Assembly: GCA_040757355.1 (NCBI GenBank)
Contig: JBFLWY010000012.1
Location: 5,741 to 69,740 of the forward strand
Origin: DTYU01 sp040757355
Lineage (GTDB): Bacteria; Bacillota; Desulfotomaculia; Desulfotomaculales; Ammonificaceae
Length of the DNA stretch: 64,000 bases
Direction of reading: 5' to 3'
The first letter of the stretch is position 1. Every line of letters starts with the position of its first letter. Shown here one piece after another: positions 41,509 through 50,125 of this stretch. The notes below the pieces were generated by a model that was not told where the DNA came from, searched no databases, and saw only the letters and a list, made by a program, of their open reading frames with translations. A program made the position numbers and the translations under genes.

Positions 41509-41879
41509 GGCTTATATACCACCCAGGCGACCGGCGACTCTGCAACTCTGACCTCTTTCACATGAACGCGGTCGCCGGCAGAAAAACGTTCCGCCACCGC
41601 CGAAAAAACATAGCGGGCGATGTTCTCCGCCGTTGGTCCTGTTCCCTTTTTGAAAAAAGGCAGTTCGTTAAGGTAACGGTGGTCCAACTCACCAACCACG
41701 TCCCGCACCGCTTCTTTTAAAACCTTGAAGTCGACCAGCATCCCGGCATCGTTCAACTGTTCTCCGGCCACTGTAACGGCAACCGTCCAGTTGTGCCCGT
41801 GCAGTCGGCTGCATGGAGAAGGATACCCTTCAAGGCAGTGGGCCGCCGCAAAAGAAGTCTCTACCGTAAGCTCGAACAA
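41505..41879 (-). CDS. queD: 6-carboxy-5,6,7,8-tetrahydropterin synthase
   Basis: Turns dihydroneopterin triphosphate into carboxytetrahydropterin, the first committed queuosine step. The 124-residue protein has zinc ligands His14 (SFAAAHCLEGYPS), His27 and His29 (CSRLHGHNWTVAVTVAG) and catalytic Cys23; MLVDFKVLKEAV and LDHRYLNELPFF follow. The start is TTG at 41879 after GGAGG. It is the first gene of queD-queC-DUF366-queE-folE. Confidence 0.95.
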   Translation of the reverse strand: MFELTVETSFAAAHCLEGYPSPCSRLHGHNWTVAVTVAGEQLNDAGMLVDFKVLKEAVRDVVGELDHRYLNELPFFKKGTGPTAENIARYVFSAVAERFSAGDRVHVKEVRVAESPVAWVVYKP

Positions 41880-42589
41880 ATTACCGTCCTCCGCCGAGCG
41901 GTTTTAATTGAATATTATTATACAAGAAACACTGGAGAAGTATAGGTGAATTAGCAGAGTTAGGCGGTACTATCGAGGTTTTCGGTGCGATTTAACAATC
42001 ATGGTAACTATTCATCCTTCCTGTCGGGCACAGTAATAAACGGCGCATCTCGGAAGTCAGATGCAGGATGTCAGAGGTCAGACCTCGTAGAATTCGCTAC
42101 GCGAATTCCTTTTTTAGACCTCCGACTTCCGGCTTCCGACCTCTGAATTAGTACGCTCCGGCCCGTCCCCCAGCACTCAAACTTGCCCTGGCAAAAAACA
42201 AGCGGTTTTCGCAACATTTAATGTTTCTACGCAATTGCTACTTTCCAAGCTGAATTGAGTGCTGGGTTCCCCGCATTGCTTGTTTCTCGCCGCCCAGCAT
42301 TCAACCTTATCGTTAACACTAACTCATAAGCAACTCCATTTTTCTGTCAGGCTGTAGCTTTATAGACATACAGTCGATTTTGCATGCAGCACCTGGACGA
42401 ACCTTATAAAGACAAAGAAAGGGCTGCCTAAAACAGGGTACTTCTTTCCAGGAATCCCTAGGGCGTAGCCGTTTCCGTACCTTGCAGCGCCAAGTAGTGA
42501 TCAGTGCTATACTCGACCGGTAAGCCGGCGGTGCCGTAAATATTATTCTTGCACCGGTGTCACGCTGCTTTTAGTTGTGTTTCCGGACG
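41880..42589. other. 710-base gap between proS and queD, filled with repeats
   Basis: No gene is visible. A possible -10 (TATAAT on the minus strand, 41922-41917) lies 38 bases before queD but its -35 is weak. 42045-42150 is a block of TCAGAGGTC / GACCTCTGA wording around the hairpin GAATTCGC-TAC-GCGAATTC (42090-42108) followed by CTTTTTT on the plus strand. 42169-42266 is a separate inverted-repeat unit. I looked for a preQ1 riboswitch before queD and did not recognise one. Confidence 0.6.
42169..42266. repeat. 98-base unit bounded by CCCAGCACTCA inverted repeat
   Basis: CCCAGCACTCA (42169-42179) and TGAGTGCTGGG (42256-42266) are perfect inverted copies. Size and ends match the units at 18342-18437 (96 bases) and 29735-29836 (102 bases). 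A further GCCCAGCATTCAA variant follows at about 42293. Confidence 0.85.
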
Positions 42590-44287
42590 CTATTTCACTA
42601 TTCTTGTGACGGTCCCGGCAACATCCTCTTCCATTACGAGCATGTTTTCCCCTGTGCGCCGGATGTGAACCTCCACCAGCCCATCGGCCACGTGCCGTCC
42701 CGCCGTAATCCTGACCGGGTAGCCGATCAGGTCGGCATCCTTAAACTTAACCCCCGGCCGCTCGGCTCGGTCGTCAAGAACCGTTTCCAGCCCTGCTGAT
42801 GTCAGTAAACTATAAATCCTGTCAGCCGCAGACGCCTGTGCCGGGTCCTGGGTATTAACGGGCAGGATTACGGCCTCGAAGGGAGCGATTGAGGCCGGCC
42901 AGATTATGCCGTCGGCGTCATGGTTTTGCTCAACCGCCGCCGCCATTGTCCGCGTGACTCCGATGCCGCAAGTCCCCATAACCATCGGGCGTTTTTCCCC
43001 GTGCTCGTCAAGGTAGAACGCCTCCATCACTCTGCTGTACTTTTCGCCGAGCTTAAACACCTGACCCACTTCGATCCCCCGGACGGCATCCAAAGGCGCC
43101 CCGCAGCGGGGGCATGGGTCGCCGGCCGTTACCAACCGTATGTCACTGACGTTGGATACAGAAAAATCCCTTCCGGGACAAACATTTACGAAATGTGCGT
43201 CTCCCTTATTCGCGCCGGCCACCGCAGTCTTGAGTGCAGCCACTTCCCTGTCCACCACAATCGGCAGCTCAAGACCTACCGGCCCCGCAAATCCGACCGG
43301 TGCTCCGGTTGCGCCCTCAACCGTCTCCCCGTCTGCAAGGTCCAGCTTTAGTACGCCGAGAGTGTTCTGGAGCTTTACCTCGTTTACTTCCCTGTCTCCC
43401 CTTACCAAAGCAGCGGCCAGCCCGCGCTCGGTATGATACAGAAGGGTCTTGATTAGACGTTTTGCCGGGACCCCGAGAAAACCGGTCACTTCCTCCACTG
43501 TCCGCATCCCGGGCGTCGCCACCAGTTCGAGCGGCCCTTCTTCCCCGCCAGGATCAGGTACGAATAGGCTCTCCGCCTTCTCCGCATTTGCCGCATAGCC
43601 GCACTGTTCATCCGGGCAGTAAACCACCACCGCTTCACCGGAATCGGCCAGCACCATGAACTCATGGCTCACACTGCCTCCGATCGCGCCGGTATCGGCT
43701 TCCACCGCCCGGAACTTCAGTTCCATCCTGGTGAAAACCCGGTTGTAAGCCTCATACATCTCCTGATATCTTACCGCCAAACCTTCTTCGTCCCGGTCAA
43801 AGGAATACAAATCCTTCATGATAAACTCCCGCCCGCGCAAGAGTCCAAAGCGGGGCCGGCGCTCGTCCCGGTATTTGTTTTGAATCTGGTAGAGCAAAAG
43901 AGGAAGTTGTTTATATGAGCGCACTTCTCCTGCAACCAGCGATGTCACCATCTCTTCGTGCGTCGGGCTCAAGCAGAACTCGCGGTCGTGCCTGTCCCGC
44001 AAACGGAAGAGCTCGGGCCCGTAAACGTCCCAGCGTCCCGAACGGTACCAGAGTTCCGCAGGTTGAATTATCGGCATCACGATCTCCTGGCCGCCTATCT
44101 TGTTCATCTCTTCCCGAATGATTCCTTTTATCTTCGAAAGCACCCGCTGCGCCAGCGGAAGAAATGTATAGATCCCAGCCGCAACCTTACGCATGAACCC
44201 TGCCCGCAACAGCAACTGGTGACTTATAACCTCCGCTTCTGCAGGAACTTCCCGCAGTGTCGGAATCATGAGCTCAGAAATGCGCAA
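42590..44287 (-). CDS. proS: Prolyl-tRNA synthetase, bacterial type
   Basis: Charges tRNA-Pro. The 565-residue class II enzyme has motif 2 YRDERRPRFGLLRGREFIMK near residue 145, the bacterial insertion editing domain at ~225-385 (GFLGVPAKRLIKTLLYHTE; VAALKTAVAGANKGDAHFVN), motif 3 MGTCGIGVTRTMAAAVEQNH and the anticodon-binding C-terminal domain (~465-565). The start is TTG at 44287 after AGGGGGTTGGGG. It ends the run uppS-cdsA-dxr-rseP-ispG-proS. I looked for a T-box leader upstream and saw no TGGNACC-type antiterminator. Confidence 0.97.
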   Translation of the reverse strand: MRISELMIPTLREVPAEAEVISHQLLLRAGFMRKVAAGIYTFLPLAQRVLSKIKGIIREEMNKIGGQEIVMPIIQPAELWYRSGRWDVYGPELFRLRDRHDREFCLSPTHEEMVTSLVAGEVRSYKQLPLLLYQIQNKYRDERRPRFGLLRGREFIMKDLYSFDRDEEGLAVRYQEMYEAYNRVFTRMELKFRAVEADTGAIGGSVSHEFMVLADSGEAVVVYCPDEQCGYAANAEKAESLFVPDPGGEEGPLELVATPGMRTVEEVTGFLGVPAKRLIKTLLYHTERGLAAALVRGDREVNEVKLQNTLGVLKLDLADGETVEGATGAPVGFAGPVGLELPIVVDREVAALKTAVAGANKGDAHFVNVCPGRDFSVSNVSDIRLVTAGDPCPRCGAPLDAVRGIEVGQVFKLGEKYSRVMEAFYLDEHGEKRPMVMGTCGIGVTRTMAAAVEQNHDADGIIWPASIAPFEAVILPVNTQDPAQASAADRIYSLLTSAGLETVLDDRAERPGVKFKDADLIGYPVRITAGRHVADGLVEVHIRRTGENMLVMEEDVAGTVTRIVK

Positions 44288-44786
44288 TGCCCCAACCCCC
44301 TCGAAAACAGTTCTAAGTTCGCTCAGGCGGACTAAATTTAAGGTCAGTTCGAAGTTCTAAGTTGATCTTAAATTAATGGACCATCAGGGTCCGTTCAATG
44401 TGCAACGTGCAACGTGCAACGTTCAACGTTCTACTCCGAAAGTACCGGTTATTTGTTGCAACACCGCGTATTCCGTTTAGGCTACTGGTTACTTTCATCC
44501 TTCATAACCACGCCTTTCGCTGCGCTCAGGCACAAAACGCTATGAAAATCCGTGTTCATCCGTGGTTTATTCCCTTTCTCCGTCTCCTGCTCCTAACGTA
44601 GAACATCGCACGTAGAACGATTTTCAGATTTTGTGGTGGCCCCATCTTTGTGGCGACATAAACGACTAAGTAAAACGCCGAAGTACACGGATACGGTGTA
44701 ACCGCAACAGACCATTTGCCGGTGACGCCACAGTTATGAGGGTCTCCAGACTGATGACTCCTGGCCGCTGGCTCCCGGCTCCTGAC
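44288..44786. repeat. 499-base gap between ispG and proS with AACGT tandem repeats
   Basis: No gene is visible. 44398-44431 is a tandem run of GTGCAACGTGCAACGTGCAAC-like units drifting to GTTCAACGTTCTAC, and AACGTAGAACATCGCACGTAG (44596-44618) is a relative. A short hairpin GGACC-ATCAG-GGTCC lies at 44379-44393. Near 44740-44785 CTGATGACTCCTGGCCGCTG is a member of the TCAGAAGTC-type repeat. Confidence 0.55.
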
Positions 44787-45854
44787 TTATAGGCCTTCGA
44801 TCCCCATCCGCTTTATCTCCTGAATCAATTCCTCCACTAACACTGCTTCCGGCACGGTACGCACCGGCTCACCCTTACGAAAAAGCAACCCTACGCCCTT
44901 CCCGCCGGCAATCCCGACATCCGCTTCACGCGCCTCACCAGGGCCGTTTACCACGCACCCCATAACCGCTACCTTTAGCGGCTCCGTTACTCCCTGAAGC
45001 CGCTCCTCCACTGTATTCGCTATCGTAATCAGATCGATCTCGCACCTGCCGCAGGTCGGGCAGGAGATAAATTCCACCCCGCGCCGCCGCAGCCCCAAAG
45101 TCTTCAATATCTCCCAGGCCGCCCACACCTCATAGCGGGGATCTGCCGTCAGCGAAACTCTTATGGTGTCTCCGATCCCTTCCGCCAGCAGAACCCCGAT
45201 ACCTACCGCGGATTTTACTAAACCTCCCCGCAGGGTTCCTGCTTCGGTAACCCCTACGTGAAAGGGGTAGTCGACCACACGGGCAAGCTGCCGGTAAGCT
45301 TCCAGCATCAGCGGAACATCAGCCGCTTTTACCGACAGCTTTATGGCCCTGAAATCATGTTCCTCCAAAAGACGCACGTGGTCAAGTGCGCTTTCCACCA
45401 TCGCTTCGGCAGTAACCCCGCCGTACTTCTCTAACAAGCGCCGTTCCAGGGAACCGGCATTTACGCCGATGCGGATCGGCACACCACGGTCCTTGGCTTC
45501 CCGGACCACCAGCCGTACCTTGTCGCGGCCGCCGATATTGCCGGGATTCAGGCGCAGCCCGTCGACTCCGGCCGCCAGTGCCTCAAGTGCAAGGCGGTGG
45601 TCAAAGTGTACGTCCGCAATGAGAGGGACGGGGGATTCCGCTTTAAGCCGCTTGAGTGCAGCTGCGGCTTCGGCATCCGGAACCGCCACCCGGATCAACT
45701 CACAACCGTAACCTGCGAGGTCTCTTATCTGGGCAAGGGTTTTTGCTGCGTCACGGGTATCCGTGTTTGTCATCGACTGTATGACCACCGGCGCCCCGCC
45801 GCCGACCTTCACCCCGCCGATCTCAACCTGGCGTGATATTCGCCGTGAAAACAA
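44787..45854 (-). CDS. ispG: 4-hydroxy-3-methylbut-2-en-1-yl diphosphate synthase
   Basis: Penultimate step of the MEP isoprenoid pathway, a [4Fe-4S] reductase. The 355-residue protein has an N-terminal TIM barrel (VVIQSMTNTDTRDAAKTLAQ; LIADVHFDHRLALEALAAG; LRLNPGNIGGRDKV) and C-terminal cluster cysteines in FISCPTCGRCEIDLITIANT and VAVMGCVVNGPGEAREADVG. The start is TTG at 45854 after AGGGGG. It follows rseP by 11 bases in the same run as dxr. Confidence 0.97.
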   Translation of the reverse strand: MFSRRISRQVEIGGVKVGGGAPVVIQSMTNTDTRDAAKTLAQIRDLAGYGCELIRVAVPDAEAAAALKRLKAESPVPLIADVHFDHRLALEALAAGVDGLRLNPGNIGGRDKVRLVVREAKDRGVPIRIGVNAGSLERRLLEKYGGVTAEAMVESALDHVRLLEEHDFRAIKLSVKAADVPLMLEAYRQLARVVDYPFHVGVTEAGTLRGGLVKSAVGIGVLLAEGIGDTIRVSLTADPRYEVWAAWEILKTLGLRRRGVEFISCPTCGRCEIDLITIANTVEERLQGVTEPLKVAVMGCVVNGPGEAREADVGIAGGKGVGLLFRKGEPVRTVPEAVLVEELIQEIKRMGIEGL

Positions 45855-45865
45855 AATTCATCCCC

Positions 45866-46882
45866 CTATTCAACGCCAATGGCAAGCCGGATGATGTCGT
45901 GGTAGGTGACCACCACCATTAACAGAATTAACAGGGCAAAACCGAGGAGGTGGATGACGTTTTCCTTCTCCGGATCGACCGGGCGCCGCGTAACGCCCTC
46001 CCACAGGAGAAAACCTATTCGCGCACCGTCCAGGGCAGGTACCGGGAAAAGGTTGAACAGCCCCAGGTTGATGCTTAAAAACGCCGTAAGCTGGACCAGC
46101 GGAAACAACCCGAATTTGGCGGCACGCCCGATCTCCACCGCTACCCGGACCGGCCCGCCCACGTCAGCGGGTTCATCGCGGACAAACATCTTTGCAAGGA
46201 ACTCTATAATGAGCTTTATTATCCTACCAGTGTATTCGACGCCGCCTATCGAGGATTTAAAAGGCCCGACCCGTTCCGGTTTCAACCCGATCTTGGCGCT
46301 CCCGTCTGCGTCCTTCCGGGGTACGATCGTTACGGTAAACTGACGGCCGTCCCGTTCCACCGTTAACACCTTTTCGTCAGGCCGGCTGCTCACAAAGTGC
46401 AAGATATCTTCCCAGTCGCGTACCCGCTGCCCGTCAATTGCCACGATCCGGTCTCCCGGTTTAATGCCGTGGGTGGCAGCGGGGTATCCGGGCAATACTT
46501 CTCCGACCCTCGTTGTAGGCGGCGGCACTGCCTGAAAATAAATCAGCACTGCCAGAGCGACCGCTGCCAGCGCAAAATTCATGACCGGACCGGCCAAAAT
46601 AACTGCCACCCTGTGTAATACCGGTTTGCGCGTAAAACTATACGGCTGGTCGCGTTCTTCATCCTTCGGGTCCATCCCCACAAGTCGCACAAACCCACCC
46701 AGCGGAAACATCCGCAGGTTGTACTCGGTCTTTCCCCTTGCGACCCCCCAAATGCGTGGTCCAAAACCGAGGCTGAATTCGTGTACGCCGATTCCGACCA
46801 AGCGAGCAACAATGAAGTGACCGAATTCGTGAATGAAGATGAGGAGCCCAAAAACCACGACCCCGGCAATAATGGCAACCAT
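45866..46882 (-). CDS. rseP: Site-2 membrane metalloprotease RseP
   Basis: Intramembrane zinc protease that cleaves anti-sigma factors and remnant signal peptides. The 338-residue protein has the zinc motif LLIFIHEFGHFIVARLVGI in its first helix, a PDZ domain (~125-195; VGEVLPGYPAATHGIKPGDR), and the third ligand in LFNLFPVPALDGARIGFLL. A single PDZ domain is normal for Firmicutes. The ATG at 46882 has AAGGAG about 14 bases upstream, slightly far. It lies ten bases after dxr. Confidence 0.96.
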   Translation of the reverse strand: MVAIIAGVVVFGLLIFIHEFGHFIVARLVGIGVHEFSLGFGPRIWGVARGKTEYNLRMFPLGGFVRLVGMDPKDEERDQPYSFTRKPVLHRVAVILAGPVMNFALAAVALAVLIYFQAVPPPTTRVGEVLPGYPAATHGIKPGDRIVAIDGQRVRDWEDILHFVSSRPDEKVLTVERDGRQFTVTIVPRKDADGSAKIGLKPERVGPFKSSIGGVEYTGRIIKLIIEFLAKMFVRDEPADVGGPVRVAVEIGRAAKFGLFPLVQLTAFLSINLGLFNLFPVPALDGARIGFLLWEGVTRRPVDPEKENVIHLLGFALLILLMVVVTYHDIIRLAIGVE

Positions 46883-46892
46883 CAGTACATTT

Positions 46893-48059
46893 TCAGCTCC
46901 TTAATGACAATGTATTAACAACCGCTTCCGCCTTGTTCCTCGCCCAGGCATCGGCAGTGATGATAGTGTCCAAATCGGGCTTCTCTGCTACGAAATGAGA
47001 CGCAGTGACCTTTTCGATAACGTCAGGTATTCCTGTAAACGGAATCCGTCCATCCAAGAACGCCGCTACCGCAACCTCGTTTGCCGCGTTCAGCACCGCC
47101 GGCATTGTCCCGCCGGTCCGCCCGGCCATAATTGCCAGTCCCAAGCAAGGGAAGCGCTCCATATCGGGCTCTTCAAAGGTGAGTGAACCAACCCCGGCGA
47201 GGTCGAGCCGCGGCAGGGAGTTTGCCAACCTCTCGGGATAGCTTAAAGCATAGAGTATCGGCAGCCGCATATCAGTAATGCTCAAGCCTGCCAGAACGCT
47301 CCCGTCCGCAAACTCCACCATTCCGTGCACCACACTCTGAGGGTGCACCAGCACTCTAATGTTATCATAGTCGACACCGAACAGCCAGTGGGCCTCGATA
47401 ACCTCCAGTCCCTTATTCATCAGGGTGGCTGAATCGATCGTAATCTTCGGTCCCATCCGCCAGGTAGGATGATTTAATGCCGCGTCCGGGGTTACTCCGG
47501 CAAGAGCTTCGCGAGAGTACTTACGAAAAGGACCCCCTGATGCAGTAAGCACAACCCTCTGGACGCCCGGGCGCCCGTCGAGACACTGCCAGATTGCCGA
47601 ATGTTCGCTGTCCACCGGCAGGAGCCGCATCCCGTGCTTCTTCACCCGTTCAACCACGATCTCCCCTGCGGCAACAAGCGTTTCCTTATTTGCAAGGGCG
47701 ATGTCCTTGCCTGCTTCAATCGCCGCCAGTGTCGGCCTCAACCCTGCAGCACCGGTCACTGCAGTAAGTACTGTATCCGCGCCCTCCATAGCAGCAAGGC
47801 GCTCCATCCCTTCCTGTCCCCAGAACACATCGGGGTTTACTCCCGGAGGCAAGGCTCCAACCAGCCGCCTGGCATCTTCTTCCTCCATAAGCGCTACGGC
47901 TCTGGGACGGAAGCGAACGGTCTGCTCCAGCAAAAGGCGCCAGTTCCTGCCCGCCGCCAGCCCGCACACCTTGAAGATCTCCGGGAACTCTTCCACAACC
48001 TGCAGCGCTTGGCGGCCGATAGACCCGGTACTTCCCAAGATTACTATTTCTCGCGCCAA
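46893..48059 (-). CDS. dxr: 1-deoxy-D-xylulose 5-phosphate reductoisomerase
   Basis: Second step of the MEP pathway, NADPH- and metal-dependent. The 388-residue protein shows IVILGSTGSIGRQALQVVEE (NADPH site), DIALANKETLVAAGEIVVE, LLPVDSEHSAIWQCLDG (metal ligands), LTASGGPFRKYSREALAGVT, HPTWRMGPKITIDSATLMNK and EVIEAHWLFGVDYDNI. The start is TTG at 48059 after AAGGGGATGG. It sits between the YtvI-like gene and rseP. Confidence 0.97.
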   Translation of the reverse strand: MAREIVILGSTGSIGRQALQVVEEFPEIFKVCGLAAGRNWRLLLEQTVRFRPRAVALMEEEDARRLVGALPPGVNPDVFWGQEGMERLAAMEGADTVLTAVTGAAGLRPTLAAIEAGKDIALANKETLVAAGEIVVERVKKHGMRLLPVDSEHSAIWQCLDGRPGVQRVVLTASGGPFRKYSREALAGVTPDAALNHPTWRMGPKITIDSATLMNKGLEVIEAHWLFGVDYDNIRVLVHPQSVVHGMVEFADGSVLAGLSITDMRLPILYALSYPERLANSLPRLDLAGVGSLTFEEPDMERFPCLGLAIMAGRTGGTMPAVLNAANEVAVAAFLDGRIPFTGIPDVIEKVTASHFVAEKPDLDTIITADAWARNKAEAVVNTLSLRS

Positions 48060-48080
48060 CTAACCCATCCCCTTATTTAT

Positions 48081-49148
48081 TCAAGGCATCGCTTTCTTCT
48101 TTGATGTAAGCCCGGCCTTATAAGCTGCCTGAATCAGTATCACCATTATCGGGCCTAAAACCAAACCGGTGACCCCGAGCAGTTTCAGCCCGGTATACAT
48201 CCCGAATAAAACCGCCAGCGGATGGACCCCGAGGCTGTAAGCAACTATACGGGCTTCGAAAAGCTGCCTGATTCCAAAAACCACGCCGTAAAGGATAAGA
48301 AGCTTCCACGCCAGGGATTTGGCCCCGGTGAAAAAGGCCAGTATCACCCAGGGAATGAAAATGGTACTTGGTCCCAGTACCGGGATGAGATCAAAGAAAC
48401 CTATCACCAAACCTATCGTCAGTGCATACTTGACCTTTAAAATGTAGAGTCCTGCTATAGAGAGCACCGTGGTTATGGTTACCAGAATGGATTGGGCCTT
48501 AAGGTAAGCCAGAAAGGCGGTAAAGGCCTCTTTTCCCATAAAGACCATTTGCTCCCCCAGCGGCGCCGGCACCGCCCGGACCCAGAACTTCCCTAAAGCC
48601 GCTCTATCGCGGCTGAAAAAGTAAGTTGCTAAAAGGCTCACTACCAAGACCAATGCCGCATTCGGAAGCGAACCCAAAAACCCCAGGAGCGAGTTGATAA
48701 AGACCCCCAGCGAACTGCGCGCGCTGCGCGCAACCGCATCAATCGCGTCTTCAAGATAACTTATCGCCTCAGGCGGCAGGGTACCGTAACTCTCCCTCAC
48801 CTTTTCGATTAGCCCCGTTAGAATTTGTTGGGACTCGTTGATGTACCCGGGTAAGCGGGCCGAAATGTCACCGAGCTCGGCGACTAAATGGGCTATCAGC
48901 AGCGTGGCCAAAAGCCCCGCGCCGGCAAAGAAAACGAACATCGAGAGCATAACCGCGAAGCCGCGCGGCAACCTCCGGCTCAGCAGCCTGATCAAGGGTT
49001 CCATCATAAAGGCAAACAGAACCGCGATAATGAAAGGTAAAAGCGGCGCAAAAGCGTAACGTAGAATCAGCAAGACTAACACAATCAAAAAAGAAACGGC
49101 TAAGATCCCTGCCGTTACATAAAGCAACCGGCGAAGCCATTCCGGCAT
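48081..49148 (-). CDS. AI-2E/YtvI family integral membrane protein
   Basis: The 355-residue protein has about eight hydrophobic segments and the AI-2E/PerM family pattern: N-terminal helices (VTAGILAVSFLIVLVLLILR), a soluble helical part (~90-160), then AFLAYLKAQSILVTITTVLS, LTIGLVIGFFDLIPVLGPST and LGVHPLAVLFGMYTGLKLLG. The closest named relative is the sporulation protein YtvI; export or ion transport is possible but unproven. The ATG at 49148 follows AGGAGGTGAATGGT with ideal spacing, better than an upstream GTG that overlaps the ribosome site. It is 21 bases before dxr. Confidence 0.88.
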   Translation of the reverse strand: MPEWLRRLLYVTAGILAVSFLIVLVLLILRYAFAPLLPFIIAVLFAFMMEPLIRLLSRRLPRGFAVMLSMFVFFAGAGLLATLLIAHLVAELGDISARLPGYINESQQILTGLIEKVRESYGTLPPEAISYLEDAIDAVARSARSSLGVFINSLLGFLGSLPNAALVLVVSLLATYFFSRDRAALGKFWVRAVPAPLGEQMVFMGKEAFTAFLAYLKAQSILVTITTVLSIAGLYILKVKYALTIGLVIGFFDLIPVLGPSTIFIPWVILAFFTGAKSLAWKLLILYGVVFGIRQLFEARIVAYSLGVHPLAVLFGMYTGLKLLGVTGLVLGPIMVILIQAAYKAGLTSKKKAMP

Positions 49149-49189
49149 ACCATTCACCTCCTACGGGGACCGCTGCAAAACCTCGCCTG

Positions 49190-49282
49190 CTGATATCAGA
49201 CGTCAGATATCGGATGTCAGAAGTCGAACTCTGTAATAATCTCCTATGCGAATTTTCCCTTATCAGACCTCCGACCTCTTAA
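49190..49282. repeat. Degenerate TCAGAAGTC-type repeat
   Basis: CAGACGTCAGATATCGGATG, TCAGAAGTCGAAC, then CCTATGCGAATTTTCCC and CAGACCTCCGACCTC lie between cdsA and the YtvI-like gene. This is a decayed version of the block at 42045-42150, including a remnant of its GAATTCGC core. Confidence 0.5.
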
Positions 49283-50092
49283 TCAAGACAGCCACCCCGC
49301 CACAACATAAACTACCGGTGCACTCAGCAACAGGCTGTCAAACCGGTCTAAAACGCCGCCGTGCCCGGGGATTAAGCAGCCTGCGTCCTTTTGACCCGTC
49401 GCCCGTTTGACCGCTGAAAAAACAAGATCACCGACCTGGCAAACTCCTCCCAAAATAAGACCAAAGAGCGATAGTAAAAGCGGGTTAAACGGCAGCCAGA
49501 ACGCAAATACTCCGGCCGCAACTGAGCTGCCGATAAGACCGGCACAAAGGCCTTCCACCGTCTTGCCGGGACTGAGGTTCGGCGTCATGCGCTGCCTGCC
49601 GAAACGCCGGCCCACAAAAAACGCCGCCGTATCAAAAGACCATGTAGTGACAAGCGCCAGCATCAGCCAGTAGAACCCGTCAGGCAACAGCCGGATGAAG
49701 TAAAGGTAAAAAAACAGGGAAAGGTATGCGACACAGAGAAAAGTCACTCCGGCCTCGGGCGGCGTATACCGCGGGAACAAAAAAACCAGCGGCAGGGTGC
49801 AGACGATCATACAGTAAATCAGCGCTTCCGGGTATCCCCCTTTGGGGGAATAAGCGGCGGCAATCAAGATAAAGCCGCACAAATAACCCAGGATATAACG
49901 TGGTTTCAGCCCTACGCCGCTAAGCAAACGCAGCATTTCCCTTACACCGGTTAAATAAAGGGCGCTGACCAATAAAAGCAGCAGCCACCCACCCCACCAG
50001 GCCGCAAGCACAAGAACCGGTATACCCGCGACCGCACTTGTCACTCGTAAGATCAGACTGTCACCGCTTTTTATCACCATTTTCCGTCGCAA
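49283..50092 (-). CDS. cdsA: Phosphatidate cytidylyltransferase
   Basis: Makes CDP-diacylglycerol from phosphatidate and CTP for phospholipid synthesis. The 269-residue membrane protein has about seven to eight helices and the family signature SAVKRATGQKDAGCLIPGHG followed by GVLDRFDSLLLSAP, near the C-terminus. RQRMTPNLSPGKTVEGLCAG precedes it. The start is TTG at 50092 after AAAGGCG; an ATG five codons in is an alternative. It follows uppS by 33 bases. Confidence 0.96.
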   Translation of the reverse strand: MRRKMVIKSGDSLILRVTSAVAGIPVLVLAAWWGGWLLLLLVSALYLTGVREMLRLLSGVGLKPRYILGYLCGFILIAAAYSPKGGYPEALIYCMIVCTLPLVFLFPRYTPPEAGVTFLCVAYLSLFFYLYFIRLLPDGFYWLMLALVTTWSFDTAAFFVGRRFGRQRMTPNLSPGKTVEGLCAGLIGSSVAAGVFAFWLPFNPLLLSLFGLILGGVCQVGDLVFSAVKRATGQKDAGCLIPGHGGVLDRFDSLLLSAPVVYVVAGWLS

Positions 50093-50125
50093 GAAAATTC
50101 GCCTTTCCTGCTGTAAACTTGCGTT

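Noticed and set aside
41880..42000. preQ1 riboswitch ahead of queD
   Set aside because: The AT-rich leader lacks the compact preQ1 pseudoknot pattern; only a weak promoter-like box was seen.
44288..44400. T-box leader for proS
   Set aside because: No T-box antiterminator sequence or specifier-loop pattern was found; only a 5-bp hairpin.
44398..44601. Plus-strand frame in the ispG-proS gap
   Set aside because: It is generated by AACGT tandem repeats; no ribosome site or family resemblance.
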